Shown here in pieces: positions 35,801 through 43,878 of a DNA stretch of 64,000 bases; within the stretch, counting starts at the first letter, position 1; each line of letters starts with the position of its first letter. The notes beneath the pieces were generated by a model that saw only the letters and a list, made by a program, of their open reading frames with translations, made no database searches and was not told where the DNA came from. Made by a program: the position numbers and the translations under genes. The stretch is from the NCBI GenBank assembly GCA_023554445.1, contig JAMJQQ010000119.1:1-64000 (forward strand). Direction: 5' to 3'. This DNA is from Carthagonibacter metallireducens (GTDB taxonomy: Bacteria > Gemmatimonadota > Gemmatimonadetes > Palauibacterales > Palauibacteraceae).

Positions 35801-35868
35801 CCGGGACGCTGTTCGCACCCCGAAACGGTTTTGAAGACCGCTGGCGACACCAGCCGCCATCCGCCCCC
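35775..35868 (-). tRNA. selC: tRNA-Sec (anticodon TCA)
   Basis: On the minus strand a 94-base tRNA folds with the selenocysteine hallmarks. The D-stem has six pairs (GGCGGC-TGGT-GTCGCC). The anticodon loop is CTTCAAA, giving TCA, which reads UGA. A long extra arm pairs GGGGTGC with GCGTCCC around GAACA, and the T-arm is GTGGG-TTCGATT-CCCAC. The acceptor pairs GGGGGCG with CGCTCCC (one G-T). No CCA is encoded. SelB is encoded 8 kb away. Confidence 0.93.
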
Positions 35869-35908
35869 CTGCGCTCAGCCGAATTGCTCCTCCTCGACCC
35901 CGGGGCCG

Positions 35909-36295
35909 TCAGGGCAGCCGGGCGACGACGTCGATCTCGACACGCGCCCCGGCAGGCAAGGCTCCCGCTTCGATGGTCGAGCGAGCCGGATAGGGTTCTG
36001 TGAAGTGCTCGGCATAGATCTCGTTGAGTTCGGCGAAGTCCGCCATGTCGGCCACGTAGACCGTGGTCTTCACGACGTCCCCGAAGCCGGCCCCGGCCGC
36101 GGCCAGGACCGCCGCCAGGTTCTCGAACACCCGGTATGCCTGCTCCCGGAGTCCGGGTGCCACGAGCTGGCCGGTCGACGGATCGAGTCCGATCTGACCC
36201 GCCGAGAAAAGAAATCCCCCGGCCACGCAAGCCTGCGAATACGGGCCGATGGCCGCCGGCGCACCATCGGTGTGCAGCGCTTCGACGTGATGCAT
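35909..36295 (-). CDS. ridA: RidA/YjgF family enamine/imine deaminase
   Basis: A 128-residue protein of the usual RidA length. Motifs are AAIGPYSQACVAGGFLFSAGQ, QAYRVFENLAAVLAAAG, VVKTTVYVADMADF, and the arginine-containing PARSTIEAGALPAGARVEID. It hydrolyses reactive 2-aminoacrylate and related enamines made by PLP enzymes, releasing ammonia. It lies between tRNA-Sec and the formate-THF ligase on the same strand, with a 19-base gap to the latter. Confidence 0.93.
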   Translation of the reverse strand: MHHVEALHTDGAPAAIGPYSQACVAGGFLFSAGQIGLDPSTGQLVAPGLREQAYRVFENLAAVLAAAGAGFGDVVKTTVYVADMADFAELNEIYAEHFTEPYPARSTIEAGALPAGARVEIDVVARLP

Positions 36296-36314
36296 CTTCT
36301 GTCCTCCCGCCGGT

Positions 36315-37967
36315 TCAGAAAAGTCCTTCGATCGTCCCGTCCGGATGCACCTGCATCGCCTCTGCAGCGGGCTTTGCAGACAGTCCCGGCATCACCATTA
36401 CATCCCCAGTCAGGGCTACGATGAACCCGGCACCAGCGGAGATCCGAAACTCGCGGACAGTGATATCGAATCCGCTGGGCCTGCCCTGCAGGGTCGGATC
36501 GTCGCTGAGAGAATACTGCGTCTTGGCGATACAGACCGGGAGGTTGCCCAGACCGTTATCCACGATTCGCTGGGCCTCCTTCTCGGCCGACGGCAGGATG
36601 TTGACCCCGTCGGCTCCATAGACATTTTCAGCGACCGATTCGATTTTCTCACGCAGGGTCGTGTCAAGATCGTACAGAGGCCGGAAATCGGCCTCGCCCT
36701 CGTCGAGGACGCCGAGCACCTTTTCGGCCAGCTCGATCCCGCCTTCGCCTCCGCGCGCCCATATGTCGCAGTCTGCGGCCCTCACCCCCCGCTCTTCGCA
36801 GAACGAGACGACCGCCTGAACCTCCTCGTCGGTGTCACTCGAGAACCGATTGACCGCGACGACGACAGGTACTCCGAACTGCACCAGGTTGTCGATGTGC
36901 GCCCCGAGGTTGTCGAGCCCGGCCCCGAGTCCAGCCGGTCCGCCGCCACCCGCCTTCTCGGCGTGGTGCTTCATCGCCCGTATCGTGGCCACCAGAACCG
37001 TTGCCTCGGGCCGTATCTCGCCCATGCGGCACTTGATGTCGAAGAACTTCTCGGCGCCGAGGTCGGATCCGAAACCGGCCTCGGTGACCACGATGTCTCC
37101 GAGCGTCATCCCGGCATGTGTCGCGATCACCGAGTTGCATCCATGCGCAATGTTGGCGAACGGGCCGCCGTGCACGAGCGCCGGGCCACCCTCGATGGTC
37201 TGCACGAGATTCGGCCACAGGGCCTCCTTCATCAGCAGTCCCTGCGCCCCGGCCACGTTCAGATCCCCGGCTCGAACCAGGGTACCGTCGCGCCGGGCCC
37301 CGAGGACGATATTGGCGACACGCGTCTCGAAGTCCGCCAGATCGGACGCCAGACAGAAGATCGCCATGATCTCGGATGCCGCCGTGATCGACCAGCCCTC
37401 CTCACGCGGGATGCCTCCATTCACCCCGCCGAGTCCGATGACGGCGCTGCGCAGAGCGCGATCGTTCATGTCTATCGCGCGCTTCCAGTTGATGCGTCGG
37501 ACGTCGAGATCCAGTGAGTTGCCGCGGAACAGGTTGTTGTCCATCACGGCCGAGAGAAGGGAGTGCGCCGAGGTGATCGCGTGAAAATCCCCGGTGAAGT
37601 GCAGGTTGATCTCATCCATGGGAAGGACCTGGGAATACCCGCCACCCGCAGCTCCCCCCTTGATACCGAAGACGGGTCCGAGGGAAGGCTCCCGCAGGCA
37701 GAGCATGGTCTTCTTCTCGAGTCGACGCAGCGCCTGCGCCAGGCCGACTGCGACCGTCGACTTGCCCTCACCCGCCGGCGTCGGCGTCATACCGGTCACC
37801 AGCACCACCTTGCCGCTTCTCTCCCGCCCCTCGAGCGCCCGCGGGTCGATCTTGGCCACGTAGTGACCATACGGGCGCAAATCGTCGTCGGAGAGATCGA
37901 TCTCGGCGGCCACATCCCGGATCGGACGCAGAACTGCCTTCTGGGCAATCTCGATATCTGAGGGCAT
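36315..37967 (-). CDS. fhs: Formate-tetrahydrofolate ligase
   Basis: A 550-residue enzyme with the ATP-binding motif TPTPAGEGKST (residues 61-71), LREPSLGPVFGIKGGAAGGG and GGPFANIAHGCNS. It makes 10-formyl-THF from formate, THF and ATP, feeding one-carbon units into purine and methionine synthesis or, in reverse, making formate. The ATG at 37967 has AAAGGAAA upstream. It sits near selenocysteine genes; formate dehydrogenase is the commonest selenoprotein in bacteria, but none is visible in the window. Confidence 0.95.
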   Translation of the reverse strand: MPSDIEIAQKAVLRPIRDVAAEIDLSDDDLRPYGHYVAKIDPRALEGRERSGKVVLVTGMTPTPAGEGKSTVAVGLAQALRRLEKKTMLCLREPSLGPVFGIKGGAAGGGYSQVLPMDEINLHFTGDFHAITSAHSLLSAVMDNNLFRGNSLDLDVRRINWKRAIDMNDRALRSAVIGLGGVNGGIPREEGWSITAASEIMAIFCLASDLADFETRVANIVLGARRDGTLVRAGDLNVAGAQGLLMKEALWPNLVQTIEGGPALVHGGPFANIAHGCNSVIATHAGMTLGDIVVTEAGFGSDLGAEKFFDIKCRMGEIRPEATVLVATIRAMKHHAEKAGGGGPAGLGAGLDNLGAHIDNLVQFGVPVVVAVNRFSSDTDEEVQAVVSFCEERGVRAADCDIWARGGEGGIELAEKVLGVLDEGEADFRPLYDLDTTLREKIESVAENVYGADGVNILPSAEKEAQRIVDNGLGNLPVCIAKTQYSLSDDPTLQGRPSGFDITVREFRISAGAGFIVALTGDVMVMPGLSAKPAAEAMQVHPDGTIEGLF

Positions 37968-37995
37968 CTCGATTTCCTTTCGGTTGGACCGGGAT

Positions 37996-38997
37996 TCAGT
38001 CCCGGCGGGCGAGCTCTTCCAGCAACTCTTCCCTGGTGACCGGCACCGCGCCGATGCGTCCGACTTCGATCCCGGCGGCCACGTTGGCCAACGCAGCCGC
38101 CTCGGGCAGCTCTGCCGCACCTATCAACGAGGTGGCGATGGTCGCGATCACGGTGTCACCTGCGCCGGTGACATCAAACACTTCTCGCGCTCTGGACGGT
38201 ATCCTGCATTGCCCGGGGCGATCATGCGAGAGCAGAACCATGCCTTCCTCGCCCAGCGTCAGCAGTAGATTCTCGCAGCCCAGACGATCGAGGAGTGGTC
38301 GCAGGTCGCGCTCGGCGCTCGGTGCCCGCTCGAGCCCGAGAGCCGCAGCCAGTTCCCGGACGTTCGGTTTGAACAGCCAGGCCCCCTGGAAGTCGAAAAA
38401 ATGGCGCAGCTTCGGATCGACGACTGACGGAATCCCCAGGCGACGCGCTTCCCGCAGAAGAACTCCGGACAATTCCGGAGACAGTACGCCCTTGTCGTAG
38501 TCCTCTAGAACGAGAACATCCGCGGCCTCGAGCGCTGCCAGCGACTTCGCCTCCAGCTCCGACGCCACCTCAGAATCGACCGGTGCCGCCGACTCCCGGT
38601 CGATACGGAGGATCTGCTGGTGGCGTGCCAGGATGCGGGTCTTTTCGGTCGTCGGGCGGGTCGTGTCGGTGACGAGGTCCGCGACGGGGACGCCGTGCGC
38701 TGTCAGCAGCTGCCGAACAGCCTGGCCCGATCGATCATCACCGACCGTCGCGACGATTCGGCATTGGGCCCCTAGGGCGACGACGCCTGCCGCCACGTTC
38801 GCAGCTCCACCGAGCGCCTCGCGTTCATTGGCGACGTGCACCACGGGCACCGGAGCCTCGGGAGAGATGCGATCGACGCTGCCCTCGAGGTAGCGATCCA
38901 GCATCGCGTCGCCCACGACCAGCACCGTGCCGCCAGTCGCGGCATCGAGCAAAGAACGCGCCCGGGTGCTTCCGAGTCGAGCCTCGTAATCCGTCAC
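37996..38997 (-). CDS. rfaE1: D-glycero-beta-D-manno-heptose-7-phosphate kinase (HldE N-terminal half)
   Basis: A 333-residue PfkB/ribokinase-family sugar kinase: LVVGDAMLDRYLEGSVDRIS with PEAPVPVV, GGAANVA, and the catalytic DVTGAGDTVIA at the C-terminus. It phosphorylates heptose 7-phosphate at C1 for lipopolysaccharide core synthesis. The adenylyltransferase half is a separate gene 7 kb away. The GTG at 38997 gives the usual short N-terminus (TDYEARLG). Confidence 0.92.
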   Translation of the reverse strand: MTDYEARLGSTRARSLLDAATGGTVLVVGDAMLDRYLEGSVDRISPEAPVPVVHVANEREALGGAANVAAGVVALGAQCRIVATVGDDRSGQAVRQLLTAHGVPVADLVTDTTRPTTEKTRILARHQQILRIDRESAAPVDSEVASELEAKSLAALEAADVLVLEDYDKGVLSPELSGVLLREARRLGIPSVVDPKLRHFFDFQGAWLFKPNVRELAAALGLERAPSAERDLRPLLDRLGCENLLLTLGEEGMVLLSHDRPGQCRIPSRAREVFDVTGAGDTVIATIATSLIGAAELPEAAALANVAAGIEVGRIGAVPVTREELLEELARRD

Positions 38998-39168
38998 GGT
39001 CCGCCTTGCGAAGGGTCGGGATCTCCGGTAATCTGCGGCCACCCGTCGGCAGGATCGTAACACCTTGCCGGGCAACGCGCTCGGGAGGTTCGAACCGGAC
39101 TTTCGGCCGCGAAGTTAGCGGGCACGCGGGGGAGAGTCAAAGCCGGAGCGCACCTCGAGTCCAACCGC

Positions 39169-39999
39169 ATGATCGTTCGGAAAGCCGCCCTCACCCCGGT
39201 GCGCTATGCGGGCAGTTCCTTGCGGGAGCTCGCCTGGCACACGCAGCGCTACTTCACCCTCCTCTGGCGATCCATCCACGGCACGGTCACACGTCCGTTC
39301 TACGGTAAGGACCTCGCGGTGCAGCTGGACTCGATTGGTGTCGGATCGATCGGGATCGTGATTCTGACGGGTCTGTTCACGGGGATGGTGCTCGCACTCC
39401 AGTCGGCGGTCGAGATGCGTCAGTTCGGAGCGACCATTTACATCGGTCGCCTGGTGGGCGCCAGTACGGTCCGTGAGCTCGGGCCTGTCCTCACCGCCCT
39501 CATGGTCACAGGCCGAGCAGGTTCCGGGATCGCTGCAGAGCTCGGGGCGATGCGGGTCACGGAACAGATCGACGCTCTGAACACGATGGGAGTTGACCCG
39601 GTCCGCAAACTCGTGGTGCCGCGGTTCGTGGCATGTCTGATCGCTCTGCCCCTGCTGACGATCATAACTGACCTGGTGGCGATCTTCGGAGGCCTGCTGA
39701 TCGCGGTGGTCAAGCTCGACTTGACCTTCGACCTGTACATGCGCTCGGTCTACTCCACGCTGGCCCAGAACGGCTTTCTGCTGCGCTACATCCCGATCGA
39801 CTTCGTGTCCGGTCTCAGCAAGCCGCTCTTCTTCGGTGCGATCATCGCGATCACCTCGTGTTATTACGGGCTCTCGACTCGCGGCGGCACGGAGGGCGTG
39901 GGACGAGCGGCGACAGGAGCGGTCGTCACTTCGTCGATCTTCATCCTCGCGACGGACTACTTCCTCACGCAGCTGATCATCGGGTTGTTCATCGAATGA
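39169..39999 (+). CDS. mlaE: Mla-type ABC transporter permease
   Basis: A 276-residue membrane protein of the MlaE/TrnL family. Typical blocks are GVGSIGIVILTGLFTGMVLA, VRELGPVLTALMVTGRAGSG, and AELGAMRVTEQIDALNTMGV. With MlaF and MlaD it moves phospholipids between the inner and outer membranes through the periplasm. Its stop overlaps the ATG of mlaF. This is the first gene of a three-gene operon divergent from the rfaE1 gene. Confidence 0.93.
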   Translation: MIVRKAALTPVRYAGSSLRELAWHTQRYFTLLWRSIHGTVTRPFYGKDLAVQLDSIGVGSIGIVILTGLFTGMVLALQSAVEMRQFGATIYIGRLVGASTVRELGPVLTALMVTGRAGSGIAAELGAMRVTEQIDALNTMGVDPVRKLVVPRFVACLIALPLLTIITDLVAIFGGLLIAVVKLDLTFDLYMRSVYSTLAQNGFLLRYIPIDFVSGLSKPLFFGAIIAITSCYYGLSTRGGTEGVGRAATGAVVTSSIFILATDYFLTQLIIGLFIE

Positions 40000-40835
40000 G
40001 CGGCACGCGGGACCTTCTCTGGGACTCGGGACACCTGCGACTCGAGCGGGAGGAGGCACGACGCCTGATGGAGGAAGGCGGCGCGCCCAGCCCGCAGTCC
40101 TCGGACGACCCCCTGATCTCGCTGAAGGATCTCGATCTTCGATTCGGCGATCATGTCGTCCTCGATGGGATCTCGCTGGACGTCTGGTCAGGCGAGACGG
40201 TGTGCATCCTCGGAGGATCGGGAGCGGGGAAGTCGACCATCCTGAGGCTGATTCTAGGGTTGATCAAGCCGAACGGTGGACAGATTCTCGTCAGAGGCCG
40301 GGATGTTGCGACCGCCTCGCGCGAGGAATTGCTCGAGCTCCGCAAGGACATGGGGATGGTGTTCCAGGAGGCCGCGCTGTTCGACTCGCTCACCGTCTAC
40401 GACAACGTGGCCTTCTATCTGCACGAGCACGAGGATCTGCCGGAGGAGGAGGTCGCGCGCCGCGTGGACGAGTCACTCCGCATGGTGGATCTCGACCCGG
40501 AACAGGTCGAAGACTTGCTGCCGGCCGAGCTCAGTGGAGGCATGAAGAAGCGGGTCGGGATCGCTCGCGCCCTGATTCACCAGCCGTCGATCCTGCTCTA
40601 CGACGAGCCGACCAGTGGACTCGACCCGATCACGACCCGAACGATCGACGACCTGGTGCTCAAGCTGCAGCGTGAACTCGGGGTAACGAGCGTCGTGGTG
40701 ACGCACGACATCCGCTCGGCCTTCCGGATCGGCAACCGTGTGGCTCTATTGTTCGGCGGCGAGATCGTCTTCCAGGGCACCCCGGAAGAAATGATGGAAT
40801 CCGGCGATGGGTATGTACGTGAATTCCTGCACTGA
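39996..40835 (+). CDS. mlaF: Mla-type ABC transporter ATP-binding protein
   Basis: A 279-residue ABC ATPase. A hydrophilic 35-residue leader precedes LISLKDLDLRFGDHVVLDG, then Walker A GGSGAGKST, the Q-loop in MVFQEAALF, the signature LSGGMKKRVGIARAL and Walker B ILLYDEPTSGLDP, followed by THD. The LSGGMKKR signature with the lysines is typical of the MlaF/TtgA2 lipid-transport group. The ATG overlaps the mlaE stop by four bases. Confidence 0.95.
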   Translation: MSGTRDLLWDSGHLRLEREEARRLMEEGGAPSPQSSDDPLISLKDLDLRFGDHVVLDGISLDVWSGETVCILGGSGAGKSTILRLILGLIKPNGGQILVRGRDVATASREELLELRKDMGMVFQEAALFDSLTVYDNVAFYLHEHEDLPEEEVARRVDESLRMVDLDPEQVEDLLPAELSGGMKKRVGIARALIHQPSILLYDEPTSGLDPITTRTIDDLVLKLQRELGVTSVVVTHDIRSAFRIGNRVALLFGGEIVFQGTPEEMMESGDGYVREFLH

Positions 40836-40838
40836 GCA

Positions 40839-41819
40839 ATGAAGCGCGGTTCTCCGATCACCTGGGAACAGGTGCGTGTGGGTCTTCTGATCCTTCTGGC
40901 CCTCGGCATCCTGTCCGCCGCCGTGTTTCTCGTCGGCAATACGGGAAACGTCTTCGGGAGTCGCTATCAACTCGCGACGCTGGTGCGCTCGGCCGCCGGG
41001 CTGGTTCCCGGGGCATCCGTCCAGCTGGCCGGACAGACTGTCGGGCAGGTAGACCGGATCGAGTTGATTCCGCCCGACCTGCGAACCGACGATGGGAACG
41101 CAGTCGAAATCTGGATGGCGATCGACGAGGACGTCAGGGAGCAGATTCGCACCGATTCGCGAGCACAGGTCCGTACACAGGGTCTGCTCGGAGACAAGCT
41201 GATCGATATCGAGCCCGGTTCGGCAGCGGCTCGGGTGCTCGTGGATGGGGACACGATCCCATCATCCACTTCCGTCGATTACGACGCCCTGATCGCAGAA
41301 GGCGCGGGAGCCGTCGGAGAGCTTCTCGAGATCACGGAAGACCTGTCCGAGTTGACCAGCGGGCTTCTGGAGGGAGAAGGATCTCTCGGCCGGCTGATTA
41401 CCGACGATGCTCTGTACCTTCGAGTCGTCTCGCTGGCGGCGAACCTCGATTCCGTTCTCTCGGTGGCAGCGTCACCCGAGGCTCCGCTCATGCAGATGCT
41501 GACCGATGATTCCCTTTACGCGTCGGTTCGAGCGGCTGCGGATGCAATGGAGGAGATCATCGGCTCGGTCGCCGACGGTGAAGGAACGCTTGGACGTCTG
41601 ATCGGGTCCGATTCGCTGTATGCGGCGCTGATCGGGTCCGTCCGCACGACCGATTCACTGCTGACGCGGCTCGCGGACGGCCAGGGATCCGCGGGACAGC
41701 TGCTCACCGACGATGCGCTGTACGAAGAGCTTCTGAAGACGGTGACCGACCTGAATGCGCTGCTCGCCGCCATCCGCGACGATCCCGAGCGTTACGTCCC
41801 GCCCGTATCGATCTTCTGA
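40839..41819 (+). CDS. mlaD: MCE-domain substrate-binding protein (MlaD-like) with C-terminal repeats
   Basis: A 326-residue protein with one N-terminal membrane helix (LLILLALGILSAAVFLVGN) and an MCE domain (residues about 40-130) containing GLVPGASVQLAGQTVGQVD. The C-terminal half contains four related repeats ending in a (T/G)DD/SDxLY motif (DDALY, DDSLY, SDSLY, DDALY), three preceded by G(E/Q)G(S/T). Those repeats are common in MlaD proteins of this kind and probably form a long helical or hinge region. It holds lipid in the periplasm. Confidence 0.9.
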   Translation: MKRGSPITWEQVRVGLLILLALGILSAAVFLVGNTGNVFGSRYQLATLVRSAAGLVPGASVQLAGQTVGQVDRIELIPPDLRTDDGNAVEIWMAIDEDVREQIRTDSRAQVRTQGLLGDKLIDIEPGSAAARVLVDGDTIPSSTSVDYDALIAEGAGAVGELLEITEDLSELTSGLLEGEGSLGRLITDDALYLRVVSLAANLDSVLSVAASPEAPLMQMLTDDSLYASVRAAADAMEEIIGSVADGEGTLGRLIGSDSLYAALIGSVRTTDSLLTRLADGQGSAGQLLTDDALYEELLKTVTDLNALLAAIRDDPERYVPPVSIF

Positions 41820-41870
41820 CCGATCTGTTCGAAGCCGAGGTTCGGGCCGGCCCTGTTCTGACGACGCCGC

Positions 41871-42389
41871 TCAGTCTTCGTGTCGTGCCAGATCGTGGAT
41901 GGTCGCAAGGCTGAGAATCCGATATCGGACACGTCCGCCCGGCAGGGTGATCTCGGCCTCTTCTCCACCCGATTTTCCAAGCAGTGCTTTGCCGATTGGC
42001 GACGCCATCGAGATCTCGGAATTCTCGAGGTTGATCACATCCCCGAATGCGAGGGTGTAGGTCTCGGTCACCTCATCGTCGAGATCCAGAACCTCGACCT
42101 TCGATCCGAAGCCGACCCGGTCCTGAGGGATCTCGTCGAGATCGATCTCCGAGATCTCCGACAACCGGCGTGAGATGTAATCGAGCCGGGCCCGCACGAG
42201 CTGCTGCCGCTCGAGCGCAGCCGCATACTCGGAGTTTTCCCGCAGGTCGCCGAGCGCCACCGCCTTCTCGATCTCTCCGGGCAGAGTGACGTTCAGCTCG
42301 TGAAGAAGCGCCTCCGCTTCACCGTTCAGTTTGTCGATCAGTTCGTCAAGCACCGTTCGTCCGTTCAGTTCCTGGTCGGAGCGACCCAC
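41871..42389 (-). CDS. greA: Transcription elongation factor GreA/GreB
   Basis: A 172-residue protein with the two-helix coiled-coil head (EIEKAVALGDLRENSEYAAA) that reaches the RNA polymerase active site and stimulates cleavage of backtracked RNA; its acidic tip DLRENSEY is intact. The C-terminal domain reads SPIGKALLGKSGGEEAEITL. The start is given as GTG at 42389; its upstream GGGGAGC is too close, so a slightly later start is possible. The tmRNA gene lies about 60 bases further upstream on the same strand. Confidence 0.92.
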   Translation of the reverse strand: MGRSDQELNGRTVLDELIDKLNGEAEALLHELNVTLPGEIEKAVALGDLRENSEYAAALERQQLVRARLDYISRRLSEISEIDLDEIPQDRVGFGSKVEVLDLDDEVTETYTLAFGDVINLENSEISMASPIGKALLGKSGGEEAEITLPGGRVRYRILSLATIHDLARHED

Positions 42390-42450
42390 GCTCCCCGTAA
42401 TGAAAACGCCGCGGGACGCATCCAGGGCGCCCCGCGGTTCGAATGTCTGA

Positions 42451-42808
42451 TGGAGGTGCCGGGACTTGCACCCGGGTCCGCGAATCCTTCTTCCTCGGCA
42501 TCTACGTGCGTATTCGGGGATCTCGTCTCGCGTCAGGCAGGGCTCCCCAACGGCCCGCCTTCAGCCAGCCACTACGGCTTTCGCCATCTCACCGGCTGCG
42601 GTCGCGGCGTCCGCCTCCGGCCAGCCCGATTTGCGACGTCCCTGGGACCGCCTCGGGCCGGGCGAATCCTGGGACGGGACGCGTTAGTTACGCGGCCAGC
42701 GCCATGTTGTCATTGGCACCTGAAAATTTTCCCGGTGTTTTACGAGGCCCGAGAACCTCGGCACGCTTCCTCGGATTCCAGTAAACACGTCGAATCTGAA
42801 TCACCCCC
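42451..42808 (-). ncRNA. ssrA: tmRNA (ssrA), tag peptide ANDNMALAA
   Basis: The minus strand opens GGGGGTGATTCAGATTCGAC, the standard tmRNA 5' end, and closes with a T-arm and acceptor CACCTCC plus A; the acceptor pairs GGGGGTG with CACCTCC (one G-T). The tag frame occupies 42688-42717 and reads GCC AAT GAC AAC ATG GCG CTG GCC GCG TAA, giving ANDNMALAA, a typical proteolysis tag. It rescues stalled ribosomes and marks truncated proteins for destruction. Confidence 0.96.
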
Positions 42809-42831
42809 ACGAATTCTCAAACAGCGATAAA

Positions 42832-42858
42832 AAGCGGACCGCAATAAAGGGTCCGCTT
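42832..42858 (-). terminator. Hairpin with U-tract just upstream of tmRNA
   Basis: Arms AAGCGGACC and GGTCCGCTT (nine pairs) enclose a nine-base loop; on the minus strand the stem is followed by TTTTTAT, the form of an intrinsic terminator. It lies between a likely tmRNA promoter (42868-42896) and the tmRNA 5' end, with no minus-strand gene upstream to terminate. It may be an attenuator, a processing hairpin or a fold in the leader. Confidence 0.45.
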
Positions 42859-42867
42859 CTGCTCCAA

Positions 42868-42896
42868 ACACTAGTCTGCGCGCTTTGTTCCGTCAA
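42868..42896 (-). promoter_or_regulatory. Likely sigma-70 promoter for tmRNA
   Basis: On the minus strand TTGACG (42891-42896) and TAGTGT (42868-42873) are separated by 17 bases. Transcription would begin about 42861, some 50 bases before the mature tmRNA end, with RNase P removing the leader. The -10 is imperfect. Confidence 0.5.
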
Positions 42897-42941
42897 TTCG
42901 ACCCGGGGATCGAGATGTCGAGGCAGGCGGCATCCCGTCTT

Positions 42942-42971
42942 TTGACAGTCGTTTCGTGTCTCCGGTATGTT
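42942..42971 (+). promoter_or_regulatory. Likely sigma-70 promoter for the PTS EIIA gene
   Basis: On the plus strand TTGACA (42942-42947) and TATGTT (42966-42971) are 18 bases apart. It is about 75 bases before the EIIA start and divergent from the tmRNA promoter. The -35 is a perfect match. Confidence 0.55.
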
Positions 42972-43048
42972 GCAGGTTGCACTCCACCGTCGGTGGGGAT
43001 TCAAACGATTCGAGGGTCTTGCGCCCTTTCGTGCCAGGGAGCCGATAC

Positions 43049-43510
43049 ATGCAGCAGATGCAACTCCGCGACTTCTTTTCGGAAGACGCGATCAAGCTGG
43101 ATCTCGAAGCCGAGACCAAGGATGAGGCACTGAAGGAACTGGTGGGTCTTCTCGGTCTGGACGAGAAGTCTCAGGCGATCCTGTTCAAGATGCTGAAGCG
43201 CCGGGAGAACCTGGGATCGACGGGAATCGGCCGCCGGATTGCGATTCCCCATTGCCGGTCACTGGTCGTAAATCGCCTCAGAGTAGCTTTCGGCCGCAAG
43301 CCGGGCGGTCTCGATTTCGATGCGATCGACAAGAAACCCGTTCAGAACATTTTCCTGATCGTAGCCCCGCCGCTCGAGGTGTCCAACCAGTACCTGCCGG
43401 TTCTGGGCAAGATCGCTCAGTTCGGCAAGGAGTCCGACATTCCGGAGCGCCTCGCGGCGATCGAGACACCGGAGGAGTTCCTCGCTCTGCTGGAGGAAAA
43501 AGGAGTCTGA
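43049..43510 (+). CDS. PTS EIIA protein, nitrogen/fructose type
   Basis: A 153-residue EIIA domain (PF00359 type). It has ENLGSTGIGRRIAIPHCRS, with the phosphorylated histidine H68, then NIFLIVAPPLEVSNQYLPVL. It accepts phosphate from an HPr or NPr and likely acts in regulation rather than sugar import; no membrane component is next to it. The ATG at 43049 has GGGAG eight bases upstream. The window also has HPr and EI, at 58615 and 56855. Confidence 0.88.
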   Translation: MQQMQLRDFFSEDAIKLDLEAETKDEALKELVGLLGLDEKSQAILFKMLKRRENLGSTGIGRRIAIPHCRSLVVNRLRVAFGRKPGGLDFDAIDKKPVQNIFLIVAPPLEVSNQYLPVLGKIAQFGKESDIPERLAAIETPEEFLALLEEKGV

Positions 43511-43514
43511 ATCC

Positions 43515-43871
43515 ATGCACCCGCAGCTCGAGCTTCTCCTGGAGCTCCAGGATCTGAAGACCCAGCGGAGGTCGCTCGCCGAGGACGGACTCTCGGAGGT
43601 CGAGTCGGCTGTGTTCGAATTGCGCCCCTCCGAGGCACTCGAGATTCTGGATGGAAAGATCGAGGAACTGGCAGGGCGTCTGGAGGCACCGGTCCGTGCC
43701 CGGTTTTCGGAAGTGTCACAGTCGCTGGGCCGGGCGGTGGCACCCGTGTTGAACGGGATCTGCTACGGCTGTTTCGTGGCGATCCCGACAGCATGGTCCT
43801 CCGAGGTCAGCCGGAATGATCGGATCAACGTCTGTGATCACTGCGGCAGATTTCTCTACTACGTGGATTGA
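43515..43871 (+). CDS. Zinc-ribbon helical protein (C4-type)
   Basis: A 118-residue protein with an N-terminal amphipathic helix (HPQLELLLELQDLKTQRRSL), a second helix, then a zinc ribbon with cysteines CYGC and CDHC (ICYGCFVAIPT, DRINVCDHCGRFLYY). It resembles the small C4-type zinc-ribbon family that is more often fused to longer coiled coils. It follows the EIIA gene by four bases and is probably cotranscribed. It lies just after EIIA and converges with selB. Confidence 0.7.
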   Translation: MHPQLELLLELQDLKTQRRSLAEDGLSEVESAVFELRPSEALEILDGKIEELAGRLEAPVRARFSEVSQSLGRAVAPVLNGICYGCFVAIPTAWSSEVSRNDRINVCDHCGRFLYYVD

Positions 43872-43878
43872 GAATCCT

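Noticed and set aside
35801..35860. N-terminal extension of the DUF5683-like frame
   Set aside because: It is a translation of the tRNA-Sec gene, whose secondary structure is clear.
41820..41870. Terminator between the convergent mlaD and greA genes
   Set aside because: A weak GC-rich stem can be drawn but there is no T-tract on either strand.
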